Shown here in pieces: positions 16,630 to 26,039 of a stretch of DNA of 46,973 nucleotides. The notes below the pieces were generated by a model. The model made no database searches. It was not told the DNA's origin and was given only the letters and a program-made list of their open reading frames with translations. The stretch is from assembly GCA_024698715.1 (NCBI GenBank), contig JAILRA010000047.1, forward strand, positions 1-46,973, read 5' to 3'. Made by a program: the position numbers and the translations under genes. Origin of the DNA: Lachnospiraceae bacterium. Lineage in GTDB: Bacteria > Bacillota > Clostridia > Lachnospirales > Lachnospiraceae. Position 1 is the stretch's first letter. Every line of letters starts with the position of its first letter.

Positions 16630-17667
16630 ATGAAACTTAGTATTATCGTTCCGGTCTACAACATGGCTTCAGACGGAAAATTGTCTTTCTGTCTGGATTC
16701 TCTGTTAAACCAGACCATTAAAGACGAATATGAGATAATTGCCGTCGATGATGCATCAACGGACGATTCTCCGGATGTTCTGCGCAGATATGAAGCCGAA
16801 AATCCCGGAAAGATTCGCGTTATTTTCAGTCCCGAAAATCATCATCAGGGCGGAGCCAGAAATCTGGGTATCGCCGCTTCGACGGGCAAATGGATCGGTT
16901 TTGTGGATTCCGATGACTGGATCTCACCCGAATATTACGAAAAAATGATCCGCCGCGGCGAAGAAACCGGTGCGGATGTGGTCGGATGCAATTATTCCAT
17001 TGTAAATACCCACACTTTTGAGGTAGGAAAAGAGGTCCACAGCCATACCGTTTCGGATACCGGATCGATGACGGTCGAAAAGCGGAAAAACTATCTGAAG
17101 AACATATCGAGTTCCGTTACAAAGATCTATCTTGCTTCCCTTATAAAAGACAACGGGCTTACTTTTCCCGAAGATATTTTTTATGAAGATAATGCGGCAT
17201 GTCCGGTCTGGGCGATGTATTTTAAACATTTCGAATATCTGGACGAGCCTTTGTATTATTATTACCAGCACGACTCTTCCACGGTCCATACCGTAACCGG
17301 TTCACGATGCGAAGACCGTCTAAAAGCCGGTGAGATACTGCTTTCTGAAATGAAGAGCCGCGGTTTTTTCAATGAATATCACGAAGAAATCGAGAACATA
17401 TTTACCACCGTATATTACACTAATACCGTTTTTTCCTATATGAGGATGCCGAAAGGCAAAAAGTATTCTTTCATAAAAAAGATCCGTAAGAGAATGCTTG
17501 AAGAATTTCCCGATTTTCAGAAAAACCCGAATTACGGGCGTTTTATGGATGAAGAGCAGAAAAAATACACCGGACTTTTTATGAAAGCTCCATTTGTTTT
17601 TTACGTAAAATACAGCCTTTTATGGAAATACCGCGATATGAGATCTTCCAAAAAAGATCATACCTGA
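16630..17667 (+). CDS. family 2 glycosyltransferase
   Basis: This 345-residue GT-A fold enzyme transfers a sugar from a nucleotide donor. It starts KLSIIVPVYNMASDGKLSFCLDSLLNQ, has nucleotide-binding acidic residues in IIAVDDASTDDSP (about 37-48), the metal-binding DxD-like GFVDSDDWISPEYY near 95, and a conserved acidic YEDNAACPVWAMYF near 185. The C-terminus (about 290-345) is basic with no clear membrane segment. It is divergent from the patatin gene and followed by a promoter of the next gene, so it is probably transcribed alone. The acceptor is unknown; cell-surface glycan synthesis is likely. Confidence 0.9.
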   Translation: MKLSIIVPVYNMASDGKLSFCLDSLLNQTIKDEYEIIAVDDASTDDSPDVLRRYEAENPGKIRVIFSPENHHQGGARNLGIAASTGKWIGFVDSDDWISPEYYEKMIRRGEETGADVVGCNYSIVNTHTFEVGKEVHSHTVSDTGSMTVEKRKNYLKNISSSVTKIYLASLIKDNGLTFPEDIFYEDNAACPVWAMYFKHFEYLDEPLYYYYQHDSSTVHTVTGSRCEDRLKAGEILLSEMKSRGFFNEYHEEIENIFTTVYYTNTVFSYMRMPKGKKYSFIKKIRKRMLEEFPDFQKNPNYGRFMDEEQKKYTGLFMKAPFVFYVKYSLLWKYRDMRSSKKDHT

Positions 17668-17706
17668 AGTAAATCCGCGCTTCCGTTTTTTGTCCTGTTT
17701 TTTTAC

Positions 17707-17735
17707 TTGTTTCAATACTTCAAATCAAGTATAAT
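17707..17735 (+). promoter_or_regulatory. sigma-A-type promoter for acyl-CoA synthetase/two-component genes
   Basis: TTGTTT (17707-17712) and a perfect TATAAT (17730-17735) are 17 nt apart, about 48 nt before the ATG at 17784. Confidence 0.65.
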
Positions 17736-17783
17736 TTAGTTTGATATCGATAAAATTTACATATTTCCCGAAAGGAAACAGAA

Positions 17784-19418
17784 ATGAAAAACAAAAAATA
17801 TCCTTTATATGATACACTCGAAGACATTACCGATTTAAAGGACCTCGTACTCACAAAAGCAGCTGACAGCCCCGAAAAAATAGCATTTGTTTATCCCTGC
17901 GAAACCGGTGAAATGAGAAAAACATTTTCCGACCTCAAAGAAGACATCAATGCTTTCGGAACATGGATGTATAAAAACAATATAAAGGACCAGCATGTGG
18001 CGATCATAGGAAAGAATTCCTACGAATGGATTGTTGCTTTCCTTGCATGTGTCAACGGCGGAAATGTTGCCGTAGCCATCGACAAGAGTCTTCCCGACAA
18101 GGAAATTGACGCACTCATCGAACTCGGTGAATGCAAATATGCATTCGTAACCGACCAGTATGTTGAGAAAATAGATACTTCCAGGATCAATAAAGTCATC
18201 GATCTCGGTATTTTCGATACCATTCTTTACGAAGGAAGAAAATACCTTCGCGATAAAAGCAACGATTTCCTTACATATAAAGTCGAACCCGAAAAAACCG
18301 CAGCGATCCTGTTTACTTCGGGTACATCCGGAAAGAGTAAAGGCGTTGAGCTGACCAACCGCAATATCGCATTCGAGATAAACCGCACCTGCCAGCTTTA
18401 CAAGCCTGACGGAAACGTACTCGCCGTACTTCCTTTCCATCATGCATTCGGACTTATCGTCGGTATATTTATGGCAATGAATTATACCGAATCGATCTAT
18501 ATCAACAAGAGTCCCAAATATGTCAAAAAGAATTTGGTGGATTTCAAACCCCAGACAATCTTCCTGGTTCCCATGTTTGTTGAATTTTTCCACAAACAGA
18601 TATGGGCAGAGATCGATAAAAAAGGCAAGACCGCTCAGATCAAAGGTCTTATGAAATCAACGGATCTCCTTTTAAAGACAGGCGTTGATGTCAGAAGAAA
18701 AACCTATGCGGCCATCCATAAAGTATTCGGAGGAAATCTGGAATACATCATTTGCGGAGGCGCTGCACTCGATCCCATGTACGTTAAGGAATTCCGTACC
18801 TGGGGTATCGAGATCCTTAACGGATACGGAACCACGGAATGTTCACCCTGTACGGCGGTAAACAGACCTTTCCATCATAAAGACGGCAGTGTCGGACAGC
18901 TTATCCCCGGTGCGGAAGTAAGAGTTTCCGAAGAGGGTGAGATCCTTTTTAAGGGCGACCATGTCATGAAGGGCTATTATAAGGATGAGGAAGCTACCAA
19001 AGCAGCGATCACGGACGGATGGTATCATACCGGCGATCTCGGTTATGTGGATGACGAAGGATTCATCTTCCTTACGGGTCGTAAAAAGAACCTCATAATC
19101 CTTTCAAACGGCGAGAACCTTTCTCCCGAAGAACTCGAAGAGAACATCTCAAGAGATCCTCATGTAAGAGAAGTTATCGTATATGATGAGGACAGTAAGA
19201 TCGTGGCCGAGATCTATCCCGAAGAGGATTATTTCGACAATTACGAATATTTCAATGCACTCAAAGAGAGCATCAACAATAAACGTCCCATGTACAAACG
19301 TATCGCTGTCGTAAAGCTTCGTAAAGAGGAATTCATTAAGAATGCCAGCATGAAGATCGTAAGGTATCTTAATATACCTTCCAAGCAGAATCCCGATGTG
19401 TCGTCAGGACAGAAATAA
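17784..19418 (+). CDS. AMP-binding acyl-CoA synthetase / ligase
   Basis: This 544-residue ANL-superfamily adenylating enzyme is most like long-chain fatty acid-CoA ligases. Motifs run in order: P-loop AAILFTSGTSGKSKGVELTN (about 172-191), LPFHHAFGLIVG near 215, IICGGAALDP near 325, GYGTTECSP near 350, the hinge region GWYHTGDLGYVDDEGFIFLTGRKKNLIILSNGENLSPEELE near 412-455 and the catalytic lysine region KNASMKIVR near the C-terminus. It is soluble and about 550 aa as expected. It is followed after 34 nt by a response regulator and kinase on the same strand, so lipid or fatty-acid status may be linked to that signalling pair. Substrate chain length is not predictable. Confidence 0.9.
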   Translation: MKNKKYPLYDTLEDITDLKDLVLTKAADSPEKIAFVYPCETGEMRKTFSDLKEDINAFGTWMYKNNIKDQHVAIIGKNSYEWIVAFLACVNGGNVAVAIDKSLPDKEIDALIELGECKYAFVTDQYVEKIDTSRINKVIDLGIFDTILYEGRKYLRDKSNDFLTYKVEPEKTAAILFTSGTSGKSKGVELTNRNIAFEINRTCQLYKPDGNVLAVLPFHHAFGLIVGIFMAMNYTESIYINKSPKYVKKNLVDFKPQTIFLVPMFVEFFHKQIWAEIDKKGKTAQIKGLMKSTDLLLKTGVDVRRKTYAAIHKVFGGNLEYIICGGAALDPMYVKEFRTWGIEILNGYGTTECSPCTAVNRPFHHKDGSVGQLIPGAEVRVSEEGEILFKGDHVMKGYYKDEEATKAAITDGWYHTGDLGYVDDEGFIFLTGRKKNLIILSNGENLSPEELEENISRDPHVREVIVYDEDSKIVAEIYPEEDYFDNYEYFNALKESINNKRPMYKRIAVVKLRKEEFIKNASMKIVRYLNIPSKQNPDVSSGQK

Positions 19419-19452
19419 TGAATTAAAAGTCGTGTTTTTCGCCGGAGGTAAA

Positions 19453-20127
19453 ATGTTTACTGTTTTGATTGTTGAAGACAATAAGAATACCGCAAGACTT
19501 ATGGAAGTCGTTCTTACCCAGAACGGTTATACGACTCTGCTTGCGGAAAACGGTGAAGAGGCGCTGAAAGTACTCGATGAAAAACATGTGGATCTGATTC
19601 TTGTAGATATCATGATGCCGGTAATGGACGGCCTGACTTTCACAAGAGTACTGAGAAATTCGGGTTCGCAGATTCCCATCATAATGGTCACCGCCAAAGA
19701 CCGTCAGGACGATATCCGGAAAGGTTTCCTGACCGGAACCGACGATTATATGGTAAAACCCATCGATGAATACGAGCTCCTGCTCCGTATACAGGCACTT
19801 TTAAGGCGTGCTCACATTTCAGCCGAACATGAACTGGTGATCGGTAACACAACTCTTATGTATGATTCGTTTCTGGTCCGTGAGAATGGGACGGAATACG
19901 AGCTTCCCAGAAAAGAATTTCAGCTTCTTTTCAAACTTCTTTCATATCCCAACAAGACCTTTACGAGAAAACAGCTCATGGAAGAATTCTGGGATTCCGA
20001 AACACAGTCCGAAGAGCGTACCGTTGATGTTCATATCAACAGACTCAGGGACCGTTTTAAATCCAATGAAGATTTTGAGATCGTTACGGTCAGAGGTCTC
20101 GGTTACAAAGCCGTTAAAAAGGATTAA
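19453..20127 (+). CDS. OmpR-family response regulator
   Basis: This 224-residue regulator starts MFTVLIVEDNKNTARLMEV. An upstream in-frame codon at 19396 would overlap the previous gene, while GGAGG (19444-19448) precedes the ATG at 19453, which decides the start. The receiver has E8/D9, phospho-acceptor D52 (LVDIMMPVMDG), T (IIMVTAKDRQ) and K in YMVKPID. The winged helix (PRKEFQLLFKLLSYPNKTFTRKQLMEEFW...RTVDVHINRLRDRF) is OmpR type. The cognate kinase gene starts 3 nt later. Confidence 0.93.
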   Translation: MFTVLIVEDNKNTARLMEVVLTQNGYTTLLAENGEEALKVLDEKHVDLILVDIMMPVMDGLTFTRVLRNSGSQIPIIMVTAKDRQDDIRKGFLTGTDDYMVKPIDEYELLLRIQALLRRAHISAEHELVIGNTTLMYDSFLVRENGTEYELPRKEFQLLFKLLSYPNKTFTRKQLMEEFWDSETQSEERTVDVHINRLRDRFKSNEDFEIVTVRGLGYKAVKKD

Positions 20128-20130
20128 ACT

Positions 20131-21228
20131 ATGCGTAAGCTCGTAAGAAAAACGTTTCAGGCCATTAAAAATCTTGTCAAAAAGCTGATAGAAAGTATGC
20201 TCTTTCGAATCAGCTTTTTTATGGTTTTTGCGCTTACCGTATCGAATGTCCTTGCGGGCGGTATCATGATGATCCTTTATCTTACTCCTCTTAAAGACAG
20301 GCTCGGGATAACTCCCCTTAAACTTACTATCATCGTTCTGGTTTTCAGTTATCTTTCATCCGCCACGCTCTCGATCATCATAAACAGGAACGTTTTTAAG
20401 CCCTTAAGAAAGCTTACCTCTCTGACAAAACAGGTTACCGAAGGAAACTACGACGTAAATGTTGAAGGTATCACCAATATCTTCACCGAAAAATCCGATC
20501 TGGGTACTCTGGTAAATGCTTTTGAAGATATGACGCATGAACTCTCTTCGACCGAAATATTCAGAAATGATTTTATTCATAATTTTTCCCATGAATTTAA
20601 AACTCCGATCATTTCCATAAGCGGCTTTGCAAGACAGCTCTACAAGGGAAACCTTACGCCGGAACAGCAGAGCGAATTTGCGAAGATCATAATGGATGAA
20701 AGCGAGCATCTGGCCAACATGTCATCCAACGTACTGCTTTTGTCCAAACTTGAATCACAGGAAATCGTATCCGACAAGGAAACTTTCAGTCTTGATGAGC
20801 AGCTTCGAACCTGTATGCTCATTATGGAGGAACAATGGAGTGAAAAGAATATTACGATAGATATGGATCTGGATGAAATAGATTATTATCAGAATAAAGA
20901 TCTTTTATATCATGTATGGATCAATCTTTTCGGAAATGCCGTAAAATTCACCAAAGAAAACGGCACCGTTTCAGTCAAATGCCATAAGGCAAACGATGCC
21001 GTTTATGTAGCTGTTTCCGACAACGGAACGGGGATGGATGAAGATACAAAAAAACATATATTTGAAAAGTTTTATCAGGGGGATTCTTCCCATGCCACTG
21101 CCGGTAACGGTTTGGGGCTTTCTTTGGTTAAACGGATAGTGGATATGATGGACGGTCGCATTTCGGTGGAGAGTACTTACGGAAAAGGAAGTACTTTTAT
21201 TGTGTCCCTGCCCATGCATTCCGAGTAA
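20131..21228 (+). CDS. sensor histidine kinase (HAMP, HisKA, HATPase)
   Basis: This 365-residue membrane kinase has two transmembrane segments near residues 25-50 and 63-85 with only a short loop between them, so it lacks a sizeable external sensor domain. A HAMP region follows (NVFKPLRKLTSLTKQVTEGNYDV), then the H box NFSHEFKTPIISISG with the phosphorylated histidine near 155, N box WINLFGNAVKFTKENG, G1 VSDNGTGMDEDTK and G2 GNGLGLSLVKRIVDMMDG. The minimal sensor suggests intramembrane or envelope-stress sensing, as inference. It is paired with the regulator 3 nt upstream and convergent with the MATE gene, with only 5 nt between the two stop codons. Confidence 0.93.
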   Translation: MRKLVRKTFQAIKNLVKKLIESMLFRISFFMVFALTVSNVLAGGIMMILYLTPLKDRLGITPLKLTIIVLVFSYLSSATLSIIINRNVFKPLRKLTSLTKQVTEGNYDVNVEGITNIFTEKSDLGTLVNAFEDMTHELSSTEIFRNDFIHNFSHEFKTPIISISGFARQLYKGNLTPEQQSEFAKIIMDESEHLANMSSNVLLLSKLESQEIVSDKETFSLDEQLRTCMLIMEEQWSEKNITIDMDLDEIDYYQNKDLLYHVWINLFGNAVKFTKENGTVSVKCHKANDAVYVAVSDNGTGMDEDTKKHIFEKFYQGDSSHATAGNGLGLSLVKRIVDMMDGRISVESTYGKGSTFIVSLPMHSE

Positions 21229-21233
21229 TTGTC

Positions 21234-22604
21234 TTATTCATTTTGGTTGTTTCTGTCCACAACCGCTTTCCCGTACCACTTCTTTTTATACCAGTAATAC
21301 ATTACTATGAGGCCTCTTACACACTCATCGGTTGCCGTGCCCATGTATATTCCGGCAATTCCTATGCCCAGTGCCACGCCAAAGGTATATCCTAATGTCA
21401 GTCCGAGTCCCCACATGGTAAACAGTCCGACTATGAGCGGGAAAAGATAAGCGCCTGCTGCCTTTAAAGAGCATATAAAAGTCATATTCAGGCATCTTCC
21501 TATCTCAACAAAAATATCCACAAGCATGATCATGCATCCAAGTCTTATGATATTTTCGTTATCGGTAAAGATTCTCAGTGTATACGGGCATATGATCCTG
21601 TTAAGCGAAGCCAGGGCAATGGTTATCGGCATGGAGATCAGAAGCGTTTTAAACACACGCCTGTATGCCATCTCTTCTTTCCCCGCTCCTACAAGATGAC
21701 CTGTTATGATCTGCGTGGCCATCGCAGACGAGTTTGAAAAGACTATGGCAAAAGATATGAGCGAATTGCAGTACACTCTCGCATTTACCGAATCGTTTCC
21801 CATTGCGTTCACAAATGATAAAAGACACATCTGATACATCGTATATGAAAGGTTCTCACCCGCTGAAGGAAGACCTATCTTTATCATTTTCATGAGCTGG
21901 TCAAACGGGAAAGGACGAATGTATCTGATCGCTATCTTTCCTATCTTTGCCGAATAGAAGAATATGAATGCCGCCGCTACCGCCATGACTCTGGCGGTTA
22001 CCGTAGAGATCGCCACACCGCCGACACCCATGTTCAGATGTTTTAACGGTCCGTACAGGAACATATAATTTCCGCCGATATTGATAACATTGATGGCAAT
22101 TGAGATATACATTCCGATCTTGGGATACCCGTTGCACCTTAAGATCTGAATAAGTACATTGTATACGGCAAGAAGAAAACTTCCGCCTCCGACAATGTAG
22201 ATATATGTCATCGCATAAGATCTCATTTCATCGGAAATACGCAAAAATACCATGAATGCAGGATTCGCCACAACTATCAGCACGCTTAGGAGAACACCGA
22301 AAACGGCATTGAAGATAACCGCAAGCGAATATATCATATTCATTTTTTCATATTGTTTCGCACCCAGAAACTGAGCAACAACCACGCTTGTAGCGGTAGC
22401 GATAATGTTAAAGAGAATATTTATCATAAACATTATCTGATTGGCATTTCCTACCGCACCGACCGCATACTCATCGTAATGGCTTAACATCAGCGTATCG
22501 ACATTGTTGAGCATGATCCCGAGAAGCATCTCGAAAAACATGGGGCCTGCTATCACAAGAAGCGGTGTATTCTCATTTATCTGTGTATTATTCCTTTTTG
22601 CCAT
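21234..22604 (-). CDS. MATE-family multidrug/metabolite efflux transporter
   Basis: This 456-residue integral membrane protein has about twelve hydrophobic segments in the two-half MATE layout. Typical features are LLVIAGPMFFEMLLGIMLNNVDTLMLSHY at the N-terminus, VGNANQIMFMINILFNIIATATSVVVAQFLGAK, and the second-half counterpart FSNSSAMATQIITGHLVGAGKEEMAYRR. MATE proteins exchange Na+ or H+ for cationic compounds. The frame is open to 22670, but the ATG at 22604 (GGAAG just upstream) lies 14 nt after the previous stop and fits family N-termini. It is probably co-transcribed with the SDR gene. Substrate unknown. Confidence 0.9.
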   Translation of the reverse strand: MAKRNNTQINENTPLLVIAGPMFFEMLLGIMLNNVDTLMLSHYDEYAVGAVGNANQIMFMINILFNIIATATSVVVAQFLGAKQYEKMNMIYSLAVIFNAVFGVLLSVLIVVANPAFMVFLRISDEMRSYAMTYIYIVGGGSFLLAVYNVLIQILRCNGYPKIGMYISIAINVINIGGNYMFLYGPLKHLNMGVGGVAISTVTARVMAVAAAFIFFYSAKIGKIAIRYIRPFPFDQLMKMIKIGLPSAGENLSYTMYQMCLLSFVNAMGNDSVNARVYCNSLISFAIVFSNSSAMATQIITGHLVGAGKEEMAYRRVFKTLLISMPITIALASLNRIICPYTLRIFTDNENIIRLGCMIMLVDIFVEIGRCLNMTFICSLKAAGAYLFPLIVGLFTMWGLGLTLGYTFGVALGIGIAGIYMGTATDECVRGLIVMYYWYKKKWYGKAVVDRNNQNE

Positions 22605-22618
22605 TTTACTTCCATCTG

Positions 22619-23641
22619 TCAGATTGCTTTTTTGGCTTCTTCCAGTGCGTCTATAAGTCTGTCGCACCACGCATCAAATTCAGGATCCTCAGTCTGACAT
22701 TCCGGATGGGAAAGTACATACTCAAGAGATCTTCTTACTCCCTCATTAAATCTGATATTTGTTTTCATTTCGGGAACTATCCTTTTAAGCTTACTGTTGT
22801 CAAACACTACGGAAACAGCCTTGTCTCCGATCAGACTTCCCTCAAAATCAAATCCGTATCTGTCTCCCACCGCACTTAAATATTCGGATGAAACATAATA
22901 TGCATTCAGTTTCACATTAAGTGCATCAGCGATTGTCTCATAAATCTGGTTCCATGTCAATGTTTCGTCACTTGTTATCTGGAATGCCTCGCCTATGGCG
23001 TGACGGTTTCCCATAAGTCCCGTGAAACCGATTGCAAAATCCGAATTATGCGTTACGGTCCAAAGTGAGGTTCCGTCACCCTGAATGATGACTTTCTTTC
23101 CTTCGATCATTCTCTTTATAACCTGGTAAAATCCTTTTTTGCCGTGAACTCCGAGAGGAACGTTTCTTTCATCATATGTATGGCTCGGTCTGACAATGGT
23201 GACCGGAAAGCCTTCGGTACGGTATTTTTTCATGAGAAATTCTTCGCATGCTATCTTGTTTCTTGAGTATTCCCAGTGAGGATTGGAAAGAGTCGTACCT
23301 TCGGTGATAACGAAACTGGCAGCCGGCTTGTTGTAAGCGGAAGCCGAACTGATATAAATATACTGAGCGGTCTTATCCTTAAACAGTCTGTGATCACGCT
23401 CAACCTGATCCTTTGTAAATCCGATGAACTCGCATACGGCATCAAAATGCATATCCTTTATCTGCGCGGATACCGATTCTTCATCATTGATATCCGCCTT
23501 GATAAGATGTACGTTTTCCGGTATGACATCACTGCGGTTTCCGCGGTTTATCAGCCATACTTCCCAGTTTGAGTCTTCGGATAATCTTTTGACTATTGCC
23601 GTACTTATTGTTCCCGTTCCGCCTATAAATAATGCTTTCAT
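22619..23641 (-). CDS. NAD-dependent epimerase/dehydratase (extended SDR)
   Basis: This 340-residue Rossmann-fold protein starts MKALFIGGTGTISTAIVKRL, the GxxGxxG-like dinucleotide motif. The catalytic YxxxK is in HWEYSRNKIACEEFL (about 128-133), with a Ser in YIYISSASAYN. The following IVRPSHTYDERNVPLGVHGKKG and GDGTSLWTVTHNSDFAIGFTGLMGN match extended or atypical SDRs acting on sugar nucleotides, as well as the CSP41-like group. GGAG precedes the ATG and a promoter lies about 60 nt upstream. The next gene is a MATE transporter 14 nt away. The substrate is unknown. Confidence 0.85.
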   Translation of the reverse strand: MKALFIGGTGTISTAIVKRLSEDSNWEVWLINRGNRSDVIPENVHLIKADINDEESVSAQIKDMHFDAVCEFIGFTKDQVERDHRLFKDKTAQYIYISSASAYNKPAASFVITEGTTLSNPHWEYSRNKIACEEFLMKKYRTEGFPVTIVRPSHTYDERNVPLGVHGKKGFYQVIKRMIEGKKVIIQGDGTSLWTVTHNSDFAIGFTGLMGNRHAIGEAFQITSDETLTWNQIYETIADALNVKLNAYYVSSEYLSAVGDRYGFDFEGSLIGDKAVSVVFDNSKLKRIVPEMKTNIRFNEGVRRSLEYVLSHPECQTEDPEFDAWCDRLIDALEEAKKAI

Positions 23642-23703
23642 AACCTCTCCAATCCTGCTTTTTACTAAATCAGCCTTTTGCTTTCCTAGACTCCCTGTCT
23701 TAA

Positions 23704-23731
23704 ATCATAAATGCTGCAGACAAAAAGTCAA
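23704..23731 (-). promoter_or_regulatory. promoter for the SDR-MATE pair
   Basis: On the minus strand TTGACT (23726-23731) and TATGAT (23704-23709) are 16 nt apart. The leader to the ATG at 23641 is about 55 nt. Confidence 0.55.
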
Positions 23732-23756
23732 ATTTTCCCGTTTCTTAATGAACGGT

Positions 23757-24932
23757 TTATACCATCATTTTGTAAATTTTCGTACAGTCATCCTCGTTAA
23801 GAGTCACAAATCCGGAAATGCTTCCGTTTCTGCCTTCGCTTCTGCAGAGAACTTCCACAAGTTTCGGGATGTCTTCTTCCTTTGCACCGAGTTCTTCGAA
23901 ATTCTTCGGCATTCCTATTGAGATAAGGTAATTTCTGAGTGCCTCGATACCTTCAAGAGCAGTAACTTCGGGATGATCGAAATCCATCTGACAACCCCAT
24001 ACTCTTACCGCAACCTTAGCAAAACGGTTAACATCATGATCCATGACATATTTAAATACCGCGGGCATCGTAACCGCAAGTCCGGCACCGTGAGCACAGT
24101 CATATAAAGCCGAAAGCTCATGTTCTATGGTATGACTGTTCCAGTCCTGTGATCTTCCGACACCGCATGAATTATTGTGCGCCATCATCCCGGCCCACAT
24201 AATATTTGCCCTTGCTTCATAATTGTGAGGATCCGCAATGACTCTGGGACCTTCATGTTTCATTGTGAGCAGTAAAGCTTCAATAAGTCTGTCCGTAACT
24301 TCAACTTCTTTTGAGTTGGTAAGATATCTTTCGTAAAGATGAGCGATTATGTCAGTGATACCTGCCGCAGACTGAAATGCCGGAAGCGTCTCCGTAAGTG
24401 CGGGGTTAAGAATACTGAATTTGGGTCTTAATGCATCTGAACCCGTTCCTCTCTTTAACATTCCTTCCTCTTTGGTAATAACGGAATCGGGGCTGCCTTC
24501 ACTTCCTGCCGCCGCTATCGTAAGGATCGTACCTACGGGAAGTGCTTTTTCCACATGCTTTCCGTTGTAAAAATCCCAGAAATCGCCGTCATATAAAACT
24601 CCTGCAGCGATGGCTTTAGCGGAATCTATGGTGCTTCCGCCTCCGACTGCGAGGATAAAATCTATATTCTCATTTCTGCATAATTCTATTCCTTCATATA
24701 CGAGTCCGCTTCTGGGATTCGGCTTTACACCGCCGAGTTCGACAAACAGAACACCTTCTTTTTCAAGTGATGCCTTTACTCTGTCAAGAAGACCCGATCT
24801 CTTTGCACTGTTTCCGCCGTAATGGATCATTACCCTGCTTCCGCCGTGACGCTTTACAAGTTTTCCTGCCTGATTTTCCGTGTCTTTACCGAATACGAAT
24901 TCCGTCGGTGAATAGAATGTAAAATTTTCCAT
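23757..24932 (-). CDS. iron-containing alcohol dehydrogenase (butanol-dehydrogenase-like)
   Basis: This 391-residue group III metal-dependent alcohol dehydrogenase is similar to NADH/NADPH butanol dehydrogenases (BdhA/YqhD type). It has the coenzyme site ILAVGGGSTIDSAKAIAAG near 90-107 and iron ligands in AGITDIIAHLYERYLT, HTIEHELSALYDCAHGAGLAVTMP (two histidines) and the preceding aspartate. The ATG at 24932 follows GGGAGGT, while an in-frame ATG at 24956 lacks a site. It reduces aldehydes to alcohols in fermentation. It is divergent from an AraC-family gene across about 165 nt, which suggests that regulator controls it. Confidence 0.9.
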   Translation of the reverse strand: MENFTFYSPTEFVFGKDTENQAGKLVKRHGGSRVMIHYGGNSAKRSGLLDRVKASLEKEGVLFVELGGVKPNPRSGLVYEGIELCRNENIDFILAVGGGSTIDSAKAIAAGVLYDGDFWDFYNGKHVEKALPVGTILTIAAAGSEGSPDSVITKEEGMLKRGTGSDALRPKFSILNPALTETLPAFQSAAGITDIIAHLYERYLTNSKEVEVTDRLIEALLLTMKHEGPRVIADPHNYEARANIMWAGMMAHNNSCGVGRSQDWNSHTIEHELSALYDCAHGAGLAVTMPAVFKYVMDHDVNRFAKVAVRVWGCQMDFDHPEVTALEGIEALRNYLISIGMPKNFEELGAKEEDIPKLVEVLCRSEGRNGSISGFVTLNEDDCTKIYKMMV

Positions 24933-25099
24933 ATGATTAACCTCCCTGAAATGCATCTTCTATCATGACCGCCCGACGATCATTTACCATTCTTTGATTA
25001 TAATAATACATCACAAATCCTTAGAAAAGCATTTTATTATTGAGTTTTGCCCATTTTTTGCTATCATTATCTTGTAGGAAAAATTCAGAAAGGGCTTCC

Positions 25100-25957
25100 A
25101 TGGAAAAAGAGATAATCAAATTTCAAAATATACAGGGCATTACTTTTATTGACAGCGCACCGGGTTATTTTCCCCCGCACTGGCACAACGAAGCCGAGTT
25201 TTATCTCATAAAAAAAGACTGTAGCGAATTCAGGATACGGGATGAACTCTACACACTTTATGAGGGTGACATCCTTCTTATCTGGCCCAGAGAACTTCAC
25301 GAAATAGTTTCCCATCCCGAGAACGGTTCATTGTTCGTTCAGTTTTCGTCAAACATGATAGAAAACCATTTTGACATCCTTTCATCCTACAGATTTATCA
25401 GCACATGCCACATGATCAGGGCAAAAGACAATCCCGATCTCGCTGAAAACATAAAAAATATCCTACTTGAAACCAAAGAGATCTATGACAAAAATCCGTA
25501 CTTTTGTGAGACCAGATGCAGGATCTGTATATACAGGATACTTCTTCTTATCGGAGAATTCGTTCTTGAGGAAAAAAGAGAACAGTTCGGGCGTTCCAAT
25601 TATTCAGCCACTTCGCTTGAATACATAAGAAATGCCTGCGGATACATTGCCGAGCACTCGACCGAAGATATCTCCCAGTCTGAAGTTGCAGCGAAAACCG
25701 GTCTGAGTCCTTTTTATTTTTCCAAACTCTTTAAGGAATATACGGGAACTTCTTTTCCCGCATACCTTTCCAGGATCCGTGTAAGCAATGCAATTTCGCT
25801 TTTGTCTGACGAAAGCCTTTCGATTACCGAATGTGCTTTTTCTTCGGGTTTTCAGTCCACAACTGCTTTCAACAAGGTTTTCAGGGAAATTACGGGGTGT
25901 TCTCCCAGAGAATACAGAAAACTTCATCACAGATACGAAAACAGCCTCCTGTCATAA
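25100..25957 (+). CDS. AraC-family transcriptional regulator
   Basis: This 285-residue regulator has an N-terminal cupin-like ligand domain (FPPHWHNEAEFYLI...GDILLIWPRELHEI) and a C-terminal double helix-turn-helix (SQSEVAAKTGLSPFYFSKLFKEYTGTSFPAYLSRIRV, then ITECAFSSGFQSTTAFNKVFREITGCSPREYRK). The frame is open from 25040, but AAAGGG at a good distance marks the ATG at 25100. Its stop codon lies inside the loop of its own terminator. It is transcribed divergently from the iron alcohol dehydrogenase gene. The cupin histidines suggest a small-molecule effector such as a sugar. Confidence 0.9.
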   Translation: MEKEIIKFQNIQGITFIDSAPGYFPPHWHNEAEFYLIKKDCSEFRIRDELYTLYEGDILLIWPRELHEIVSHPENGSLFVQFSSNMIENHFDILSSYRFISTCHMIRAKDNPDLAENIKNILLETKEIYDKNPYFCETRCRICIYRILLLIGEFVLEEKREQFGRSNYSATSLEYIRNACGYIAEHSTEDISQSEVAAKTGLSPFYFSKLFKEYTGTSFPAYLSRIRVSNAISLLSDESLSITECAFSSGFQSTTAFNKVFREITGCSPREYRKLHHRYENSLLS

Positions 25958-25975
25958 AGACAGGAGGCCTTATTT
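25944..25975 (+). terminator. intrinsic terminator overlapping the AraC gene 3' end
   Basis: GCCTCCTGTC (25944-25953) pairs perfectly with GACAGGAGGC (25959-25968) around a 5-nt loop, followed by CTTATTTTT. The TAA stop lies across the loop (25955-25957). It could also stop minus-strand transcripts from the convergent YesL-like gene. Confidence 0.9.
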
Positions 25976-26039
25976 TTCTCATTATTAATTTGCCAATCAT
26001 CACTTTTAAGGTTGATTTGGTGTTTTCGTATATAATATA

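Noticed and set aside
17835..18593. 252-codon minus-strand open frame opposite the acyl-CoA synthetase
   Set aside because: It lies fully inside a gene with clear ANL motifs, has no start signals and shows no domain.
21228..21236. Possible overlap or frameshift at the convergent kinase/MATE junction
   Set aside because: Both genes end with clean stop codons 5 nt apart and full-length domains; it is a tight convergent junction only.
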